Shown here: one piece after another, positions 1 to 11,660 of the stretch
Position numbering within the stretch: position 1 is the first letter of the stretch
Layout: each line of letters opens with the position of its first letter
Assembly: GCF_958450345.1 (NCBI RefSeq)
Contig: NC_088780.1
Span: 2,354,501 to 2,418,500 of the forward strand
Source: Calliphora vicina
Taxonomy: Eukaryota; Arthropoda; Insecta; Diptera; Calliphoridae
Length of the DNA: 64,000 nucleotides
Direction: 5' to 3'
Position numbers and translations under genes: made by a program
Notes under the pieces: generated by a model
What the model was told of the DNA's origin: nothing
The model's input: the letters and a program-made list of their open reading frames with translations, nothing else
Database searches by the model: none

Positions 1-1863
1 AGTTTCTCAGTGGATTTATAAAGAAGAAAATGAGGCCTTACGAAAGCTATATGTATATGACATTTAAGTAACCTTGAGAAATTTGTGTGTATTTCTTCAA
101 AAAGCGATTTTAAGATTCCATTTTTGTGTTATTTGCATTAGTGTTAGACGTTCGTGATTGATGAACCAAAGTACAAAAGAGTAATTTTTGTCTGGATTAT
201 CTCATAATTGTTCCAAAGATGCAAATAATCTTAATAAGTAGAAGTAGGGTATTAAATATTATACGTCAGACTTGCCTATACTTTCATACTTGTTTTTGTT
301 GTTGTTGTTGTTATTGTAGTTGTTAAGTGGCAAATAAATGTGTATGAGGATGCTCGACACCATTAGTAAAGTTTAATGATTTTTTCATTTAAATAAATTT
401 TTGCCAATAATCGGCCGTCTAACATGGGCGAGTGAGAACGTATGAATGTATATTGTCATGTACATAAGTATCAATGTAGTGTAGAAGTGGAAGTAAATAC
501 ATATGTACATATATTGTGGCTGGCATCAAAAATTTCAATTTCATTTAAAGTGTTAATGGATCTTGTAATAGTGCTACTGCAGTTGCATGCAAATTGTTGT
601 AATTTGCTTCCGTCTTTTAGAGAGGAGTATCGTAGCACGTTTGTTGCACTACCTTGCATTACAAATCATGAATTTTATCTTTAAGCGCATGGTTGCCAAA
701 ATGAATCGGCGGCTGCCTCTCTGCCATATTGGTTCTGTTGTTTGGTTGGTTGGCTGGCTGTTTGTCTTACTGGCTGCCTGGCGAACTGACTGGTAATACT
801 TGCTCTATGTTTAGTTAACTTGGTCATCTATGTTTTGTTGTTGTTGCTGTTGTTTGCTTCTGCAGTTGTTTGATGAAGTTGAATCAACACTCGTGCCGAA
901 AACGTGACCTAGGCAGCTCAAAAATCTACACTTGCACCTTTTACATTTACAAACAGCACTGGCAGCAAGCAAGCACCCATTCCGACTGCTGCCATGCAAA
1001 GCAACAAACTAAAAAATAAAAAAGCCTTTAAGGCATTTGGCCAATCTGACAAGTAAAGGAACAAAAAAAAAAACATTACGCTACCAAAACCACCGCCACC
1101 CGCGATTTACAACTTTTGTCTGTCTATCTGTCTGTCGTTCGTTTTTTGTTTTACTACAAATACGAGTAAATGTCTGTATGTTCATTATTTACATGGGGTT
1201 AATAATTTGCACCATGCATTTATAGTGTTGTACCTTTTTTGCCTTTTTTCTGTTTTTGGTGTCTCGGGCTATTCGTTAGTACTCGATGCATGTGTGCTGG
1301 TTTTTATCGTTGATATTTTTTTTTTGGGAAATATTTTACCTTGGCTCTGGTCATGGAGATAAATTGAAATTGTTTCTACACATACATTCATGTGAGTATG
1401 TGTGTTTGTGTTTGTATTTGTGTGAATACATGTGAGTTATACAAACATTGTAAGTTCGATGAAGCTGTTGTTATTTCTCACTTTTAAGTTAATGGTACAA
1501 TATTAATCTTAATTTTCTCATGTGGTTGCTATAAGCTAATCCTTTGCTATATATCAGCAACTTTATCTTGATTTTCACAGTCTTGCTCCTCAGTTTGTAC
1601 GTTCCTACGTACATACATATGTACGTAATGGACACGAACGAAAACACATTGATGAAGAAAGAAATTGTTGAAAAGGAAGAAATAAACATTTGTTGGCAGT
1701 TACTATAAAGTACATATTCGTATATACACACATATGTATGTACGTATAAACTTACAGTGTCGGTCCAAAATTGCATATATGTATTATATTTCTATGTGGA
1801 AAATAAATTTACTTGTTTCTTTTTTAAACAAAGAATATAATATATGATACGAAATGATCTAAT
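1..1863. other. AT-rich non-coding DNA, no gene seen
   Basis: I see no conserved protein or RNA gene here. The stretch has a TTG-type microsatellite near 293-318, a Gly/Cys-free mix of GGTT/GGCT runs near 740-780 (CTGGCTG-like), and a palindromic ACATACATATGTACGT microsatellite near 1611-1627. The part from about 560 to 1000 is less AT-rich than its surroundings and could be unique regulatory DNA, but nothing in it is diagnostic. Short open frames on both strands overlap each other and show no family motifs. Confidence 0.5.
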
Positions 1864-2053
1864 CATAGAGAATAGACATAGAGCGGAAACTCTCCTGTCA
1901 AAGACCTAACTCTGTTGTCAAAAACCTAAGTGGTGAGAATGTATTAGTAGTAAAAACTATGTGAAAATAAAATCAACACTCGTATGTGTGATTATTTTGA
2001 GTAATTTTTTTTGTTTGAGTTTTTTTCTAGTTTCCGCTCTATGTTTCTCTATG
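1864..2053. mobile_element. CATAGAGA-type MITE, copy 1 (hAT-like)
   Basis: A 190-bp element begins CATAGAGAATAGACATAGAG and ends with the inverse, TCCGCTCTATGTTTCTCTATG-like (about 25-bp terminal inverted repeats with a few differences). It is nearly identical to 60525-60713 over its whole length. Flanks GATCTAAT and GTTCCAAT match at 6 of 8 positions, an eroded 8-bp target duplication. No coding capacity. An 8-bp duplication suggests mobilisation by a hAT-type transposase; that is inference. Confidence 0.85.
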
Positions 2054-2076
2054 GTTCCAATCCTGATGTAACTAAC

Positions 2077-2490
2077 GGTATTTATAGACGGCAATACTCA
2101 GTATTAACACTTTTCAAATTTAAAATATTATTGAAATCATTCGGTATGTCAAGAAATCGTTTCGAAAAAACATTTCTTGTTTACACGATAGTATTACAAA
2201 TATTTTATTTGTTTGTTGATTGATGTTTTTCTGCAAACTTTATTTTTATTTTATATTTTCTTCACATTTTAGTTTGCTTTGTTTGTATTTATAAATACTT
2301 ACCCGATACATATGAAAATTAAAAGTTTTTGAATTGTTTTAAACAAATTTTGAATACCGACCATAAATCAAAAAAATCATTTGTATTTTTTGAAAATCTA
2401 TTACAAATTTTATTTAGATGATGAAATTGTATTATGATACTTGAGTTTTGTGACAAATATTAATACTCAGTATTGTCGTCTATAAATACC
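2077..2490. mobile_element. GGTATTTATAGACGG MITE, copy 1
   Basis: A 414-bp non-coding element with terminal inverted repeats: it starts GGTATTTATAGACGGCAATA and ends with the inverse, TATTGTCGTCTATAAATACC. A second copy lies at 12741-13152, colinear and about 95% alike by eye. The TTAA motif follows the right end in both copies, but I could not identify a clean target duplication, so the superfamily is left open. Confidence 0.88.
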
Positions 2491-2676
2491 TTAAAAACAC
2501 AAACTTAAAAATTAAATATAAGAAAATTAATAAAACAGTTAGTAGAATGTAATAAGGAAGCGACGACAAAACTGCTTATGTATGAAAAAGAAAATAAAAA
2601 AATGACCGCTAAAATTTGTCAATAAAAATATCAGTTTAAATTTAAATTTTTAAAAAAATATAGATTATCAAATTAT

Positions 2677-3397
2677 TAGGGTTGGCATTCGAATAAAAAT
2701 TATTCGAATAATCGTGGAAACAATACTTTTCTTTTGTTCGGAATAACATTTTTCGGTTTAGAATATGATAACCTACACCGAGTATATGGTAATAAAAAGT
2801 TTTCTTTTGATATGAATAATATTTGTATTGAATCTTACTTGAATATCAAAATTTTTAAGATACTTATGCTCGATTATGACTAATTATGGACCGATCGAAA
2901 CATATTTGTGTTGAATTATATTTGGATACTAACATACATATTTTAGAGATTTAGAATTGTGGACCGATCGGTACTAAATTTGGTAGTATTCAGGTTATAT
3001 AAAACTTATTTGTGCTGAATTTGGTATGAATATGTTTATAATTAAGATATTTATGAGAGCTTAACTATTTTCAGATAAGGCGGTTGTAAGGGGGCTAGAA
3101 AAAATAATGGACCGATTCTAACCAAATTCAATATGCAATATAAATGTTTGTACCAAATTTTGTCGAATTATATTTTAAATTGCGACCTATAGTTTGATTA
3201 CAATGTTTACATGGGCGGATAGACAGACAGACGGGCGGGCGTACATCACTCAGAAAGTGATCCTGAGCAGATTGGTATACTTTAAGATGGATGTCAGCAC
3301 TATTCCAATATACCTTCCCCACTACGATGGTGTAGAGTAAAAAATACCAAACTTTATTCGATTAAAATAAAACTCGAATGATTGACAGACAACCCTA
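2677..3397. mobile_element. hAT-like element remnant carrying a nested repeat
   Basis: The left end TAGGGTTGGCATTCGAATAA is matched in inverse by the right end, where CATTCGAG and TAGGGTTG appear on the - strand. These TAGGG...ATTCGAATAATTCG ends resemble those of the hAT element at 6541-7786. The middle is occupied by a repeat of family B. No transposase is left between the ends and no target duplication was seen (flanks CAAATTAT and TAAAAAAC). Confidence 0.6.
2770..3345 (+). repeat. Dispersed repeat family B, copy 1
   Basis: The copy holds a series of phrases also found at 38227-39585 and, inverted, at 54100-54665: GGACCGATTCTAACCAAATT near 3110, a GACAGACAGACGGGCG stretch near 3220, CTCAGAAAGTGATCCTGAGC near 3250 and a closing TGGTGTAGAGTA near 3330. 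The family is unclassified here. It lies between the two hAT-like ends and therefore appears to have inserted there. The small - strand open frame 3128-3322 is inside it and is not a gene. Confidence 0.75.
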
Positions 3398-3599
3398 TAA
3401 AAAACATGTGGTTTAAATTTATGTTTTCATTTTACTTTCATTTTTAAAGGATAATACACCTATAACTCAATTGCATGACACTGGAATCAAGACTTGAATT
3501 AAACTTGCTTTCAACTTGAATTCCAGCTTAAATGATGATTGGGAAGGAATTTTGAGAGATTTCTAAAAAGATACATACACGTCCGCTTCAAGAGTAATA

Positions 3600-4075
3600 G
3601 ATTCTGTCAATATAGAGTTAAGTGCACGAACTGTACAAAGAAGAGCACTTTCGGCTGGGCTCAATGCTGAGAAAAATCGTAAAAATAGAACTGGACCGTT
3701 TTGTTTTCCGATGAATCTTAATTTAAATTTGTGCATTTTGATAGAATGGGGAGAGTTCGACGTCCTATCAATAGCAGACTGTATCTAAAATACTGTACTG
3801 AAACAGTTAACCACGGAGAGCGGACATGTTATGGTATGAGGTTGCTTTTTTGGTGAAAGCTTAGGACTTTTACTCAAAATTGGCGGTATTATGGAAAAAC
3901 TAGCGTTTACAAATATGTATATTGCATGAGATGATGCTGCCTTATGCCCATGTTGAAATCTCCCACCCTAAACTCACATCCAAATTAGTGAATGAGTTTT
4001 TAGACCCCTTCCAGCAAAGGCAGCCGATTTTAAACATATAGAAAGTGTATGGGTAAATTGAGAATTTGGCACATG
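3600..4075 (+). pseudogene. Tc1-like transposase relic
   Basis: Conceptual translation with frame changes gives the order of motifs typical of a Tc1/mariner transposase: RTVQRRALSAGLNAEK (second helix-turn-helix region, about 3627-3674), WTVLFSDES (about 3690-3720, containing the first catalytic Asp), RVRRPINSRLYLKYC then TVNHGER (about 3755-3830), and after decay AADFKHIESVW (about 4020-4055), the equivalent of the usual SPDLNPIE.W block. Several stops and frameshifts break it, so it cannot encode an active enzyme. Family assignment rests on these motifs; the terminal repeats were not identified with certainty. Confidence 0.8.
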
Positions 4076-6540
4076 GAGTACCAAACAAATTGTATCAATC
4101 TACATTTTGCATTCTTTGGAATTAAAAATAATATTTATAACGTTAATTTTGTTCAATATGTTTTGAGCGATACTGTACATACTTCCAGACATATTAAAAT
4201 AAAGCAAGTGCACCTTGTTTCCACAGCAACAAAATTAAATGCGGTGAAAGAGATGGTTTCATAAATCAAAAGATACAAATTCATAATCATTATTGATTTC
4301 TTTAAAGCGTGATGTGTCCCTCTGCATTAATCATAATTAGTTTAATTGTATGGACTCTCGAAAACCTTAGCGTGTGCTTACAGTAAATGAAACAGATTTC
4401 TAATGATTGATTAGTTTAAACTATACATATGCAAAAAAAAGATACAAAAACATGTAGTTTCGAAGTGCGTGATTTAAATATAAACACATTTAGCCAAATT
4501 CGGAATAACTAACTCCTTCAAAGTTTGAGTGCTAATGCCTACCACTTCTGTTAAAGCAACCATTTCTGTTCCAGTTTTCAATGCTTAGTTTTATTAGAAA
4601 TTAATGCCTTTAAAAATGTATTTAAGTATCTACTCGTAATATAAGTAACATCGTTAATGTTGTTGTCATGAGCATCAAAATCATGGCAATCAGTCACAAC
4701 AACATCAACAACCATTTTTGTAACAGCAAACTTGTCTTCATAAACGTAAAAACCGTCACAATGTTTTTTTTTTCAGATTTTTTTCCATCATGCGATATAA
4801 ATATTTTTCTTTTTATACATTTTCGGAAAATATGTGAAACAGCTTTAAACAATTTCACATAAATACTTTGTGTATTTTGTTTAAAAGAAAAGAAAGAAAA
4901 AAAAAGTAGTAATAAATATTAAATTATTAAAACTATAAAAAAAGACCATGGATATACATATGCAGTATATCAGTAGCCTGTCTCGGTGATGGCTCCGGGG
5001 CGATCTAGTCGCCTAGTCTATAAATTTATGGGTAAAACAAGTTGTATGTTTTAACTAATAAAGCATCATTCATGTACATGAAAATTGTAATTTAACTGAA
5101 ATTGCAACAAAATAAATATTTCGTGTAAAAATGTTGAATCAATTATATTCATTAGTAATACGAATACAGTGAAATCTTATAATAATCAGCGTCATATCTA
5201 CAAATTATAACGGTTTTAATACTAATAATCATTATAATTTGTTTGAAAAATACTGTTTTTCTTTTTTTTTTAAAAAAAAAAACAAAGAATATCTATATTT
5301 AATTAGTTATTTACATTTATAATTTGAACAAATTATAAAAGAAAATTTTTGATTTTGAGTAAATGTCATACATATTTCGTGTACAAATGTTAAATCAATT
5401 ATATTTATTAAGATTACAAATACTGTTTAATCTATAAATAATTTACTGTTTAAAGCATTATAGGTAGATTGTTTAAAAATAAGAAATATGTACGAACATT
5501 TGTCATTGTTTAAGTTTAAAAGCAGAAGCCTTAATTCATATCCGAAACTTCCAACTAATTAATTCAATTAGTGCTTAATTCAGAATTAAAAAACTTATAT
5601 TTTAACTTCATTCAAAGGCTTTTATTTGAATAGAACTAGTACCAGTATTCATTATGAAAGTAATTCATCTTTTAATGATTAAATTTTGGTTAATTTAAGT
5701 CTTTTGCAATAGATTTTAATAGAAGAATAATTTATTCATTCAGATAATTACAGAAAACTTGAATGAATCAATTAGAAATTAATTCTCAAAGAAATGAATT
5801 CAATATGTTTGATGTAATAAGGAATACTTGAGATAATATATCGTTAAATTTTAAAGGCGTTTTAAATATTTTTGAAATCTTTTAATGCAAACTGCATTAA
5901 TACTTATGATTTTAAATATTTATCATTTGATTTCCATATTACGTGTATTAATGAGTAATCTAGATATAGACCTAAAATAGGTAAAATAATGTAGGTTGTG
6001 TTGGTTTTTTCCATATATCTCATGGCTATATCGACTCCACTATAACGATCCAGAAAAATACAAATAAAAAATTTAAAAATTACAAACGAAATAACAAAAT
6101 ATATATATGTAATTTCATAGTGATCGGTTCATAATTGGTCACAGTTCCCATATACATAAGGACCATTTCCGAAAATCACTCACGAAAAAAAATATTAAAA
6201 ATTTAAAAGAAAAATATTTTTGCTTTTTTACTCAGTCTAGGGTATTATTTGGTCGGGCTTGACGGACAATATTTTCATACATGTTTTACTATTTTTACAT
6301 TTAAAAATTAAAATTTTAATTTTCATAAAAAGTGGACTTAGCTCGTTTGCTAACGATATTTAACTTGAATTTGAAAATTGAATTGAGAGTAAATTCCTTC
6401 GAACCTTTGTCTTACTAACATGTTATGAAGAACTAAAATCTATTGATAAATTCATGATTCTCATATAGCAATTCTGTTGTAAAATCAATTTCAAAACAAG
6501 ATAATTATTATATCGAGAAAAACTAAATGTATGTCCGTAC
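4076..6540. other. AT-rich intergenic or intronic DNA with repeat fragments
   Basis: No gene is apparent. About 70 bp near 5116-5185 recur as a diverged direct repeat near 5373-5442; both begin ATTTCGTGTA and continue with TCAATTATATT. The segment 6000-6120 carries phrases of repeat family A (CATATATCTCATGGCTATAT, AACGATCCAGAA) and 6120-6260 carries a phrase of family B (TGATCGGTTCATAATTGGTC). A short GC-richer patch at 4978-5025 (GGCTCCGGGGCGATCTAG) stands out but could not be assigned. Confidence 0.5.
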
Positions 6541-7786
6541 TAGGGCATTCATTCGAGTAATGATCGTTCAATTAATCGAATAATTTCTTATGAATAATTA
6601 TTCGAACAATTTAAAAATTACCATTTTCGAATAACGAATAAACAATTATATGTAGAATAACCAAATAAAACGAATAAATTAAATTTATTAAATGTTCATA
6701 ATTCCAAATTTAAATAAGTTATAATGACTAACAAAAATTGTATTTTTCTAAAATTCGACAAATAACTAAGATAAAGGGAGCCTGTGATAAAGGGAGTGAT
6801 CGCTGCATATACATATTAATGCAAGTAGTGACAATTCTAAAAACAAGTCTTTCAAGGACTTGATCTAATGAAAATAAAAGGTACGGAATAAAATATTTGT
6901 TATTTAGTAAAAAATTAATAATTTTAAAATGGATTTAGAAACAGAAATTTAAGCGTCAAAACATGAACTTATGCTATCGAAATATTAGAAGAATCGCAAT
7001 TAATAATCAAAATATTAGCTTTGATTAAAGTGGTGTTGAAAGTGATGGCGAATGTGATTTTGAAACGGTTGTTAAAAGTGATATTGAGGATGTCATAATA
7101 ATTAGGTGGAAATAGAAAAAAAAGTTCGTCTTGTACATGATGCTAAACTTCGTTGGACATCTTTGTCTAACAGGGTAATACACTTTTTTTGTATTTATAA
7201 ATGCATCAATCATGCACTATCTGACTTAAAATTAACCACATTCAGTGACAATGATATCAAACTTTGGACAGATTTATGAAACTTCCTAAAACCATTTGAT
7301 TATGAAAATATTCGGCAACGTCGATAGAACTTGAAGGTATAATACAATTTGTTATAAATAATTTAGAAAAAGTGAAAAATTCATTTACTAGAGAATTAGT
7401 TACTCATTTTGAAACCCGAATTAATGAACGACATAAAAAAGTTCTTAATACGTTTATATTGAACTTGAATTCAGGATCATGTCCAACAAGTTCAAATTTT
7501 TTGTAGATTATTCAGTAGAGAATCTGATCAGAATATTTCTAATGAAAAGTTAATGATGGACTTTGTTTTCGAAAGTTTTCAATGCGTGAATTGTTAACAT
7601 TAATGTTATTTTTTGTTTTTCTTTAACAATAAAATATTAAAAAACTTCGTTCATTACTTTTTTAAAAAAAATTAAATTATTCGAAAAAAAAACGTGTGAT
7701 CGAATTATTCGAACAAGTTAAAATCTCTTAATCGAATTATTCGTTTTATTCGAACAAGAGAAAAATCGAATAATTTGAATACCCTA
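6541..7786 (+). mobile_element. Degenerate hAT transposon with 8-bp target duplication
   Basis: The 1246-bp element starts TAGGGCATTCATTCGAGTAA and ends TTCGAATACCCTA-like in inverse (TTGAATACCCTA). The flanks GTCCGTAC (6533-6540) and GTCTGTAC (7787-7794) agree at 7 of 8 positions, the 8-bp target duplication expected of hAT. Inside, around 7105-7300, a broken frame reads VHDAKLRWTSLSN, then INHALSD, then a NFLKPFDY block, the order seen in the middle of hAT transposases (RW.S..., ..L..F). A second fragment near 7318-7500 reads TRELVTHFETRINER. Stops and frameshifts interrupt both, so the element is non-autonomous now. A rearranged relative lies at 41138-41808. Confidence 0.85.
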
Positions 7787-7794
7787 GTCTGTAC

Positions 7795-9472
7795 CCTATA
7801 GACTCCACCAAATCAGAATTGATGATACATGAGAACCTTTTGCATATTTTTTTCCTTCACTTTGGTATCACTGTGTAATTTACGTACATTTGTATTTTGT
7901 ACTAAGTATTAAAAACAAAAGACTTGGAACACATACAATTTATGTACAGTGCAACAATTTTAAAAATCTGCATCAAAAAATCATATAAATCTACTCAATT
8001 AAAACATTCCGAGGGTTTATTTAAATCGACAGTTTGTAGTTTTATCTATGTTTTTTTTTTTTGCTAAAACTTAAGGAATTCTAACAAAGTTAATAAACCA
8101 AAAAAAAAATTGGTTCAAATATGAAATAAAAAGAACATGGGTCGGGTCAGTAACCTAAAAACAAAAACTAAAAATATTAAAGCACCTTCTTACATACAAA
8201 AGCAATTTTATACAAGAAAATGTTATAATAAAAAAGTACATTTATTTAAAAAAAATATATATAAATATGTATATATATATGTATGTTTATAAACAAATAT
8301 ACAAAAACATACAACAGCAATTACATGAACCGAAAACTCTAAGTACATGGTGGATAAATCCAATGAACGCTGCCAACCTGTTAAAAGAAAAGCGAAAAAA
8401 AACAAAAATAAATAAAGACAAGAACCTACAGCATTAACAACCAGTCATCCAGCCAGTCAGCCAACCATCCAACCAACCAACCAACAAAAACAAACAACGT
8501 AGCAGCCACTTAAATCATATAATGACAATAACAGCATGTGTAATAAAGAACAAATTAAATTACCTTAATCTGCGCTAAGCACATAAATACAATTAAAAGC
8601 ACCAAGTCTTACACACACACATGCCTAAATAAATAATTAAAGATGATTCTGAAAATCTTAAAACAAAATTCTGAACTCAGCCTAAGAGACAAACAAGAAT
8701 TAATCGATGCCACGGAAAGAGGTGCCTTGATGCCACACAGTGCAATGCTAAACAAAAAAAACAAAAAAAAGTATTTGTTAGAAATCCAAGAGTCCAAGAG
8801 CACTTTTTGGATTTATGTGGTTAAAACAGAAGAAAGGGGTTCAAGTACCAGTAAGTATTTGGATTTGGATTTGGATTTGTTTTGTTCAGTTTTGTTTACA
8901 CGAGCACTTGAATGTAGAATACGAGTAGAGGGAATTGGAATTCATTGTTGACTAAAACACCTTAAGTGATTTAATAAGTACCCACTTCATTTGAAAGTTC
9001 TTTTTTCAACCTTTCCTACTTTTTTGTTTGATCTAACAGAAGACCAAGTTAGTAGAAGAATATTTGAATTAATGAATGGTCTGTTGGTTGTTCCAATGGA
9101 CGGACGGACGCTCGGTTGCTTGGTTGGTCTAAAAACTAACACAAGAGGTAAAGTAAAAATAATGTGTGTGTGTCGTTGCGAGAGATTCACTGTGTGACTA
9201 TTTTGGCCTTCATGGTGGCGCATGGCCTCTACTGTAAGTTACTTGAACACAATATTTATTAGTATGGTCCAGTTTGTATTGAGCCAACAAAATTAAAGTT
9301 TGGTTTATTTAAAAATACACTTTGCTCTCATTTTTGAGCAAAAAACGAAATAAAGAGGTAGAACCCTAGAGGGAAGGGAATTGAAACAAATCAGACAAGT
9401 GGCCATTTACTCGGGGCTTTCTTTAACAAATTCCCATCACTAATTTCGTAAAGGAATTTTAATAAATTCAGG
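7795..9472. other. No gene seen; AT-rich with simple repeats
   Basis: This stretch has A/T homopolymers, a TATA-rich patch near 8258-8282 and a CCAACCAACCAACC microsatellite near 8461-8490. Open frames of 60-102 codons occur on both strands (for example 8643-8951 +) but carry poly-Lys/Asn runs, overlap one another and lack recognisable motifs; I do not call them genes. Confidence 0.45.
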
Positions 9473-9705
9473 GAAAACATTGTTGTCCAAAATATCGTGA
9501 CATAAACGTAAGTAATTTTGTTGTACATGTAAAAATATTTTATTTTTTAATTTTTGACACCAAATATTTTTCTTTTACAATCCGTCATATTTAAATAAAA
9601 ACAATCATTGGATAATTTTAAAATAAATAAAATTTAATATTGTACGTGACATACCGTATGCGACAGATTTTTCAATTATAGTAAAACAATATATATTCTG
9701 TAAAT
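9473..9705 (+). repeat. Dispersed repeat C, copy 1
   Basis: This segment aligns by eye with the inverse of 14770-15010. Shared stretches are TTTACAATCCGTCATATTTA, AATAAAAACAATC.TTGGAT and AAATAAAATTTAATAT, followed by TATAGTAAAACAATATA. It is non-coding. The second copy was split by the element at 13247-14769, which makes this copy an outgroup showing the sequence without the insertion. Confidence 0.75.
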
Positions 9706-10040
9706 ATACGGGTACAAGAAATAATAAATATATATTCGGTTTCAAAAAACAAGGTAATTTTAGGAAAAAAAAACAATCACAGTCAAATTCATTTCATACT
9801 ACATGATAGCCTAAAACTGTTGTAATTAGCTTTAAATACATTTACATAGTGAAAATTTTGTTCAAATCAAATCATCTTGAAAATAGTTTCTGGTGATTTT
9901 TTCAGTCGTGGTTGTCATTCTCGTGGAATTTCCCATATGCAGTTTCTTTAAGAAAAAACTATATTTTCAGATTTTTGGAGATATTTTTTTAAATTTTGGT
10001 TCGAATAAAAATAACCTGACAACGCTGGTCCTACCACCAA

Positions 10041-10115
10041 GGTTGTCCCGATAGACCAGACGATAGTGTGCTGGACTATTAATCTGGTGGTTGAGGGTTC
10101 GATTTCCGCCAGGGT
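10041..10115 (+). repeat. Possible tRNA-derived SINE head
   Basis: The segment GGTTGTCCCGATAGACCAGA... contains GGTTCGATTTC at 10096-10106, matching the RNA polymerase III B box (GGTTCGANNCC) except at the second-last position. A tRNA-like body precedes it (the A-box region is weak), and a CC-rich closing segment follows. It is far less AT-rich than its neighbours. I could not fold a full cloverleaf with an acceptor stem, so a functional tRNA gene is unlikely; a SINE or tRNA pseudogene fits better. The tail probably continues to about 10250. Confidence 0.5.
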
Positions 10116-10259
10116 AGTAGTTAGCTAAAAAGTCTATGGTACTCAACGGATCTTAAGGAAAGAATTCGTGTAAACAATATTAACTACTCCCAGGTGAATA
10201 ATATTACTATATAGCATTAAAGGGAGAAGAACTTCCATCATCCCAAATATTTATTTTCG

Positions 10260-11660
10260 TAAAACGGAATCATCCTAATGTTGATAGTTATTAGTGTCTA
10301 TGTTAGAGGTTGGCTATTTTACATATAGTAATTGAAATTAAAATAAAACAAAACAAAGTAAAAAAACACATTAAACAAAAGATTGACAGGTTCATCACTT
10401 GGGTTGAAAGTACTTATGTACAGGTATTTAAATAATGGTATTTGTTTTTATTCGTATTTTATTTACTTATGACTTTGTGATGTTCTTTAATTCAAATAAT
10501 TTGCAAACCGATTTTGGTTCCAATGTCCAGTCAACAACAGGGGGAACTTTAATTGTCTATTGATTACTGGTCTTATTAAAGTATTAAAAATCAAATTATA
10601 TTCCAAAAACCTAAAAGTCATGATAAAACTATAAGCTAAAGATCTTCAAAAGATATTAGTTGGATTAAATAACTAAATCATTTAATAAATTGTCATTGCC
10701 ACAACAAAAAGTCTCATGTTTAAGTTTTCAAAATTGTTTTTATTGATGTTGATTAGCAATACTTAGTTACATATATTTTGTTTTGACAAGTGGTCAACTT
10801 AATTTATGTTGATAAATAATGCAACAAATGGATATAAATGTTTCTTTTGTTGTTTTCTAACAGTGATTCAGTGATTCAATGATTCAATGTCCCACAGAGT
10901 TATGGAATTTATTTATTTGAAAAATTGAATATGAATATTTAATTTAAGCGTTAACCTAACTAAGTTGGCCCTCAAATTGGTTTAACTGAATGAATGAATG
11001 GATGTGCGTGAATCATTAAGCTGAGAAAAAATACAAACAATAACTAGTAGTAAAAATCGATTACTCATTGATTAACACAAAATCTGTTAGCCGAAAATAA
11101 ATTGATACAAGGTCCAAGGGTTTTACAACACCAAAAATAATATAAAATAATTAATAATAAAAGTAAACAAGCAAGTTTTATTTATTTTCAAAGAAATATC
11201 TCTTATGAGTTTTCTCTTGTCGTTGATATTCATCAATAAGATAAAATTCAATCTCTTTCGATATTTTGTTTTGAAATTCCGTTAAGATTCAATAATAAAA
11301 TTAAAGAAAGAAATAAACTTTCAACAGAAATATTCGTTTTTCAAAGAGCACAACTTTATGTTTATCGTACGTGCTCTTCGATTTCATACTCTTAACAAAT
11401 GCTGCACAAAAGTAGCAGCAACAACGACAAATGAATTTTTGCAGACAACAGCTGATTCGTTAAATTTGTTGTTGCATGCAACCAGTTGAATACACACTCC
11501 AATTTCTTGAGGTTTTGTATGTGAAGCTAATTAAGTTCACCGACACCTGTACAATGTTCACTCGTCGTAGTGGTTATTCATAAATTAGCATTCACAGTTT
11601 AGCGTTTTTTTTTTAATCGAGTTTTGACGATTTTAGCAAATTCAAAAAATTATATGTTTC
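10260..11660. other. Non-coding DNA; possible regulatory stretch at 11350-11600
   Basis: No gene is seen. The last part, about 11350-11600, is complex unique-looking sequence without long homopolymers and holds a CAGCTG E-box (about 11448), a TTGCATGCAA palindrome-like motif (about 11473) and CACCTG (about 11544). That pattern is compatible with an enhancer in a first intron of the downstream gene, but it is only a sequence impression. Confidence 0.3.

Noticed and set aside
4978..5025. GC-richer patch considered as a tRNA gene
   Set aside because: There is no B box and no closing acceptor stem; it could be part of a SINE but cannot be called.
8643..8951. 102-codon + strand open frame (MILKILKQNSELS...)
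   Set aside because: It contains poly-Lys/Asn from an A-rich run and an LDLDLDL simple repeat, and there is no promoter or homologue that I recognise.
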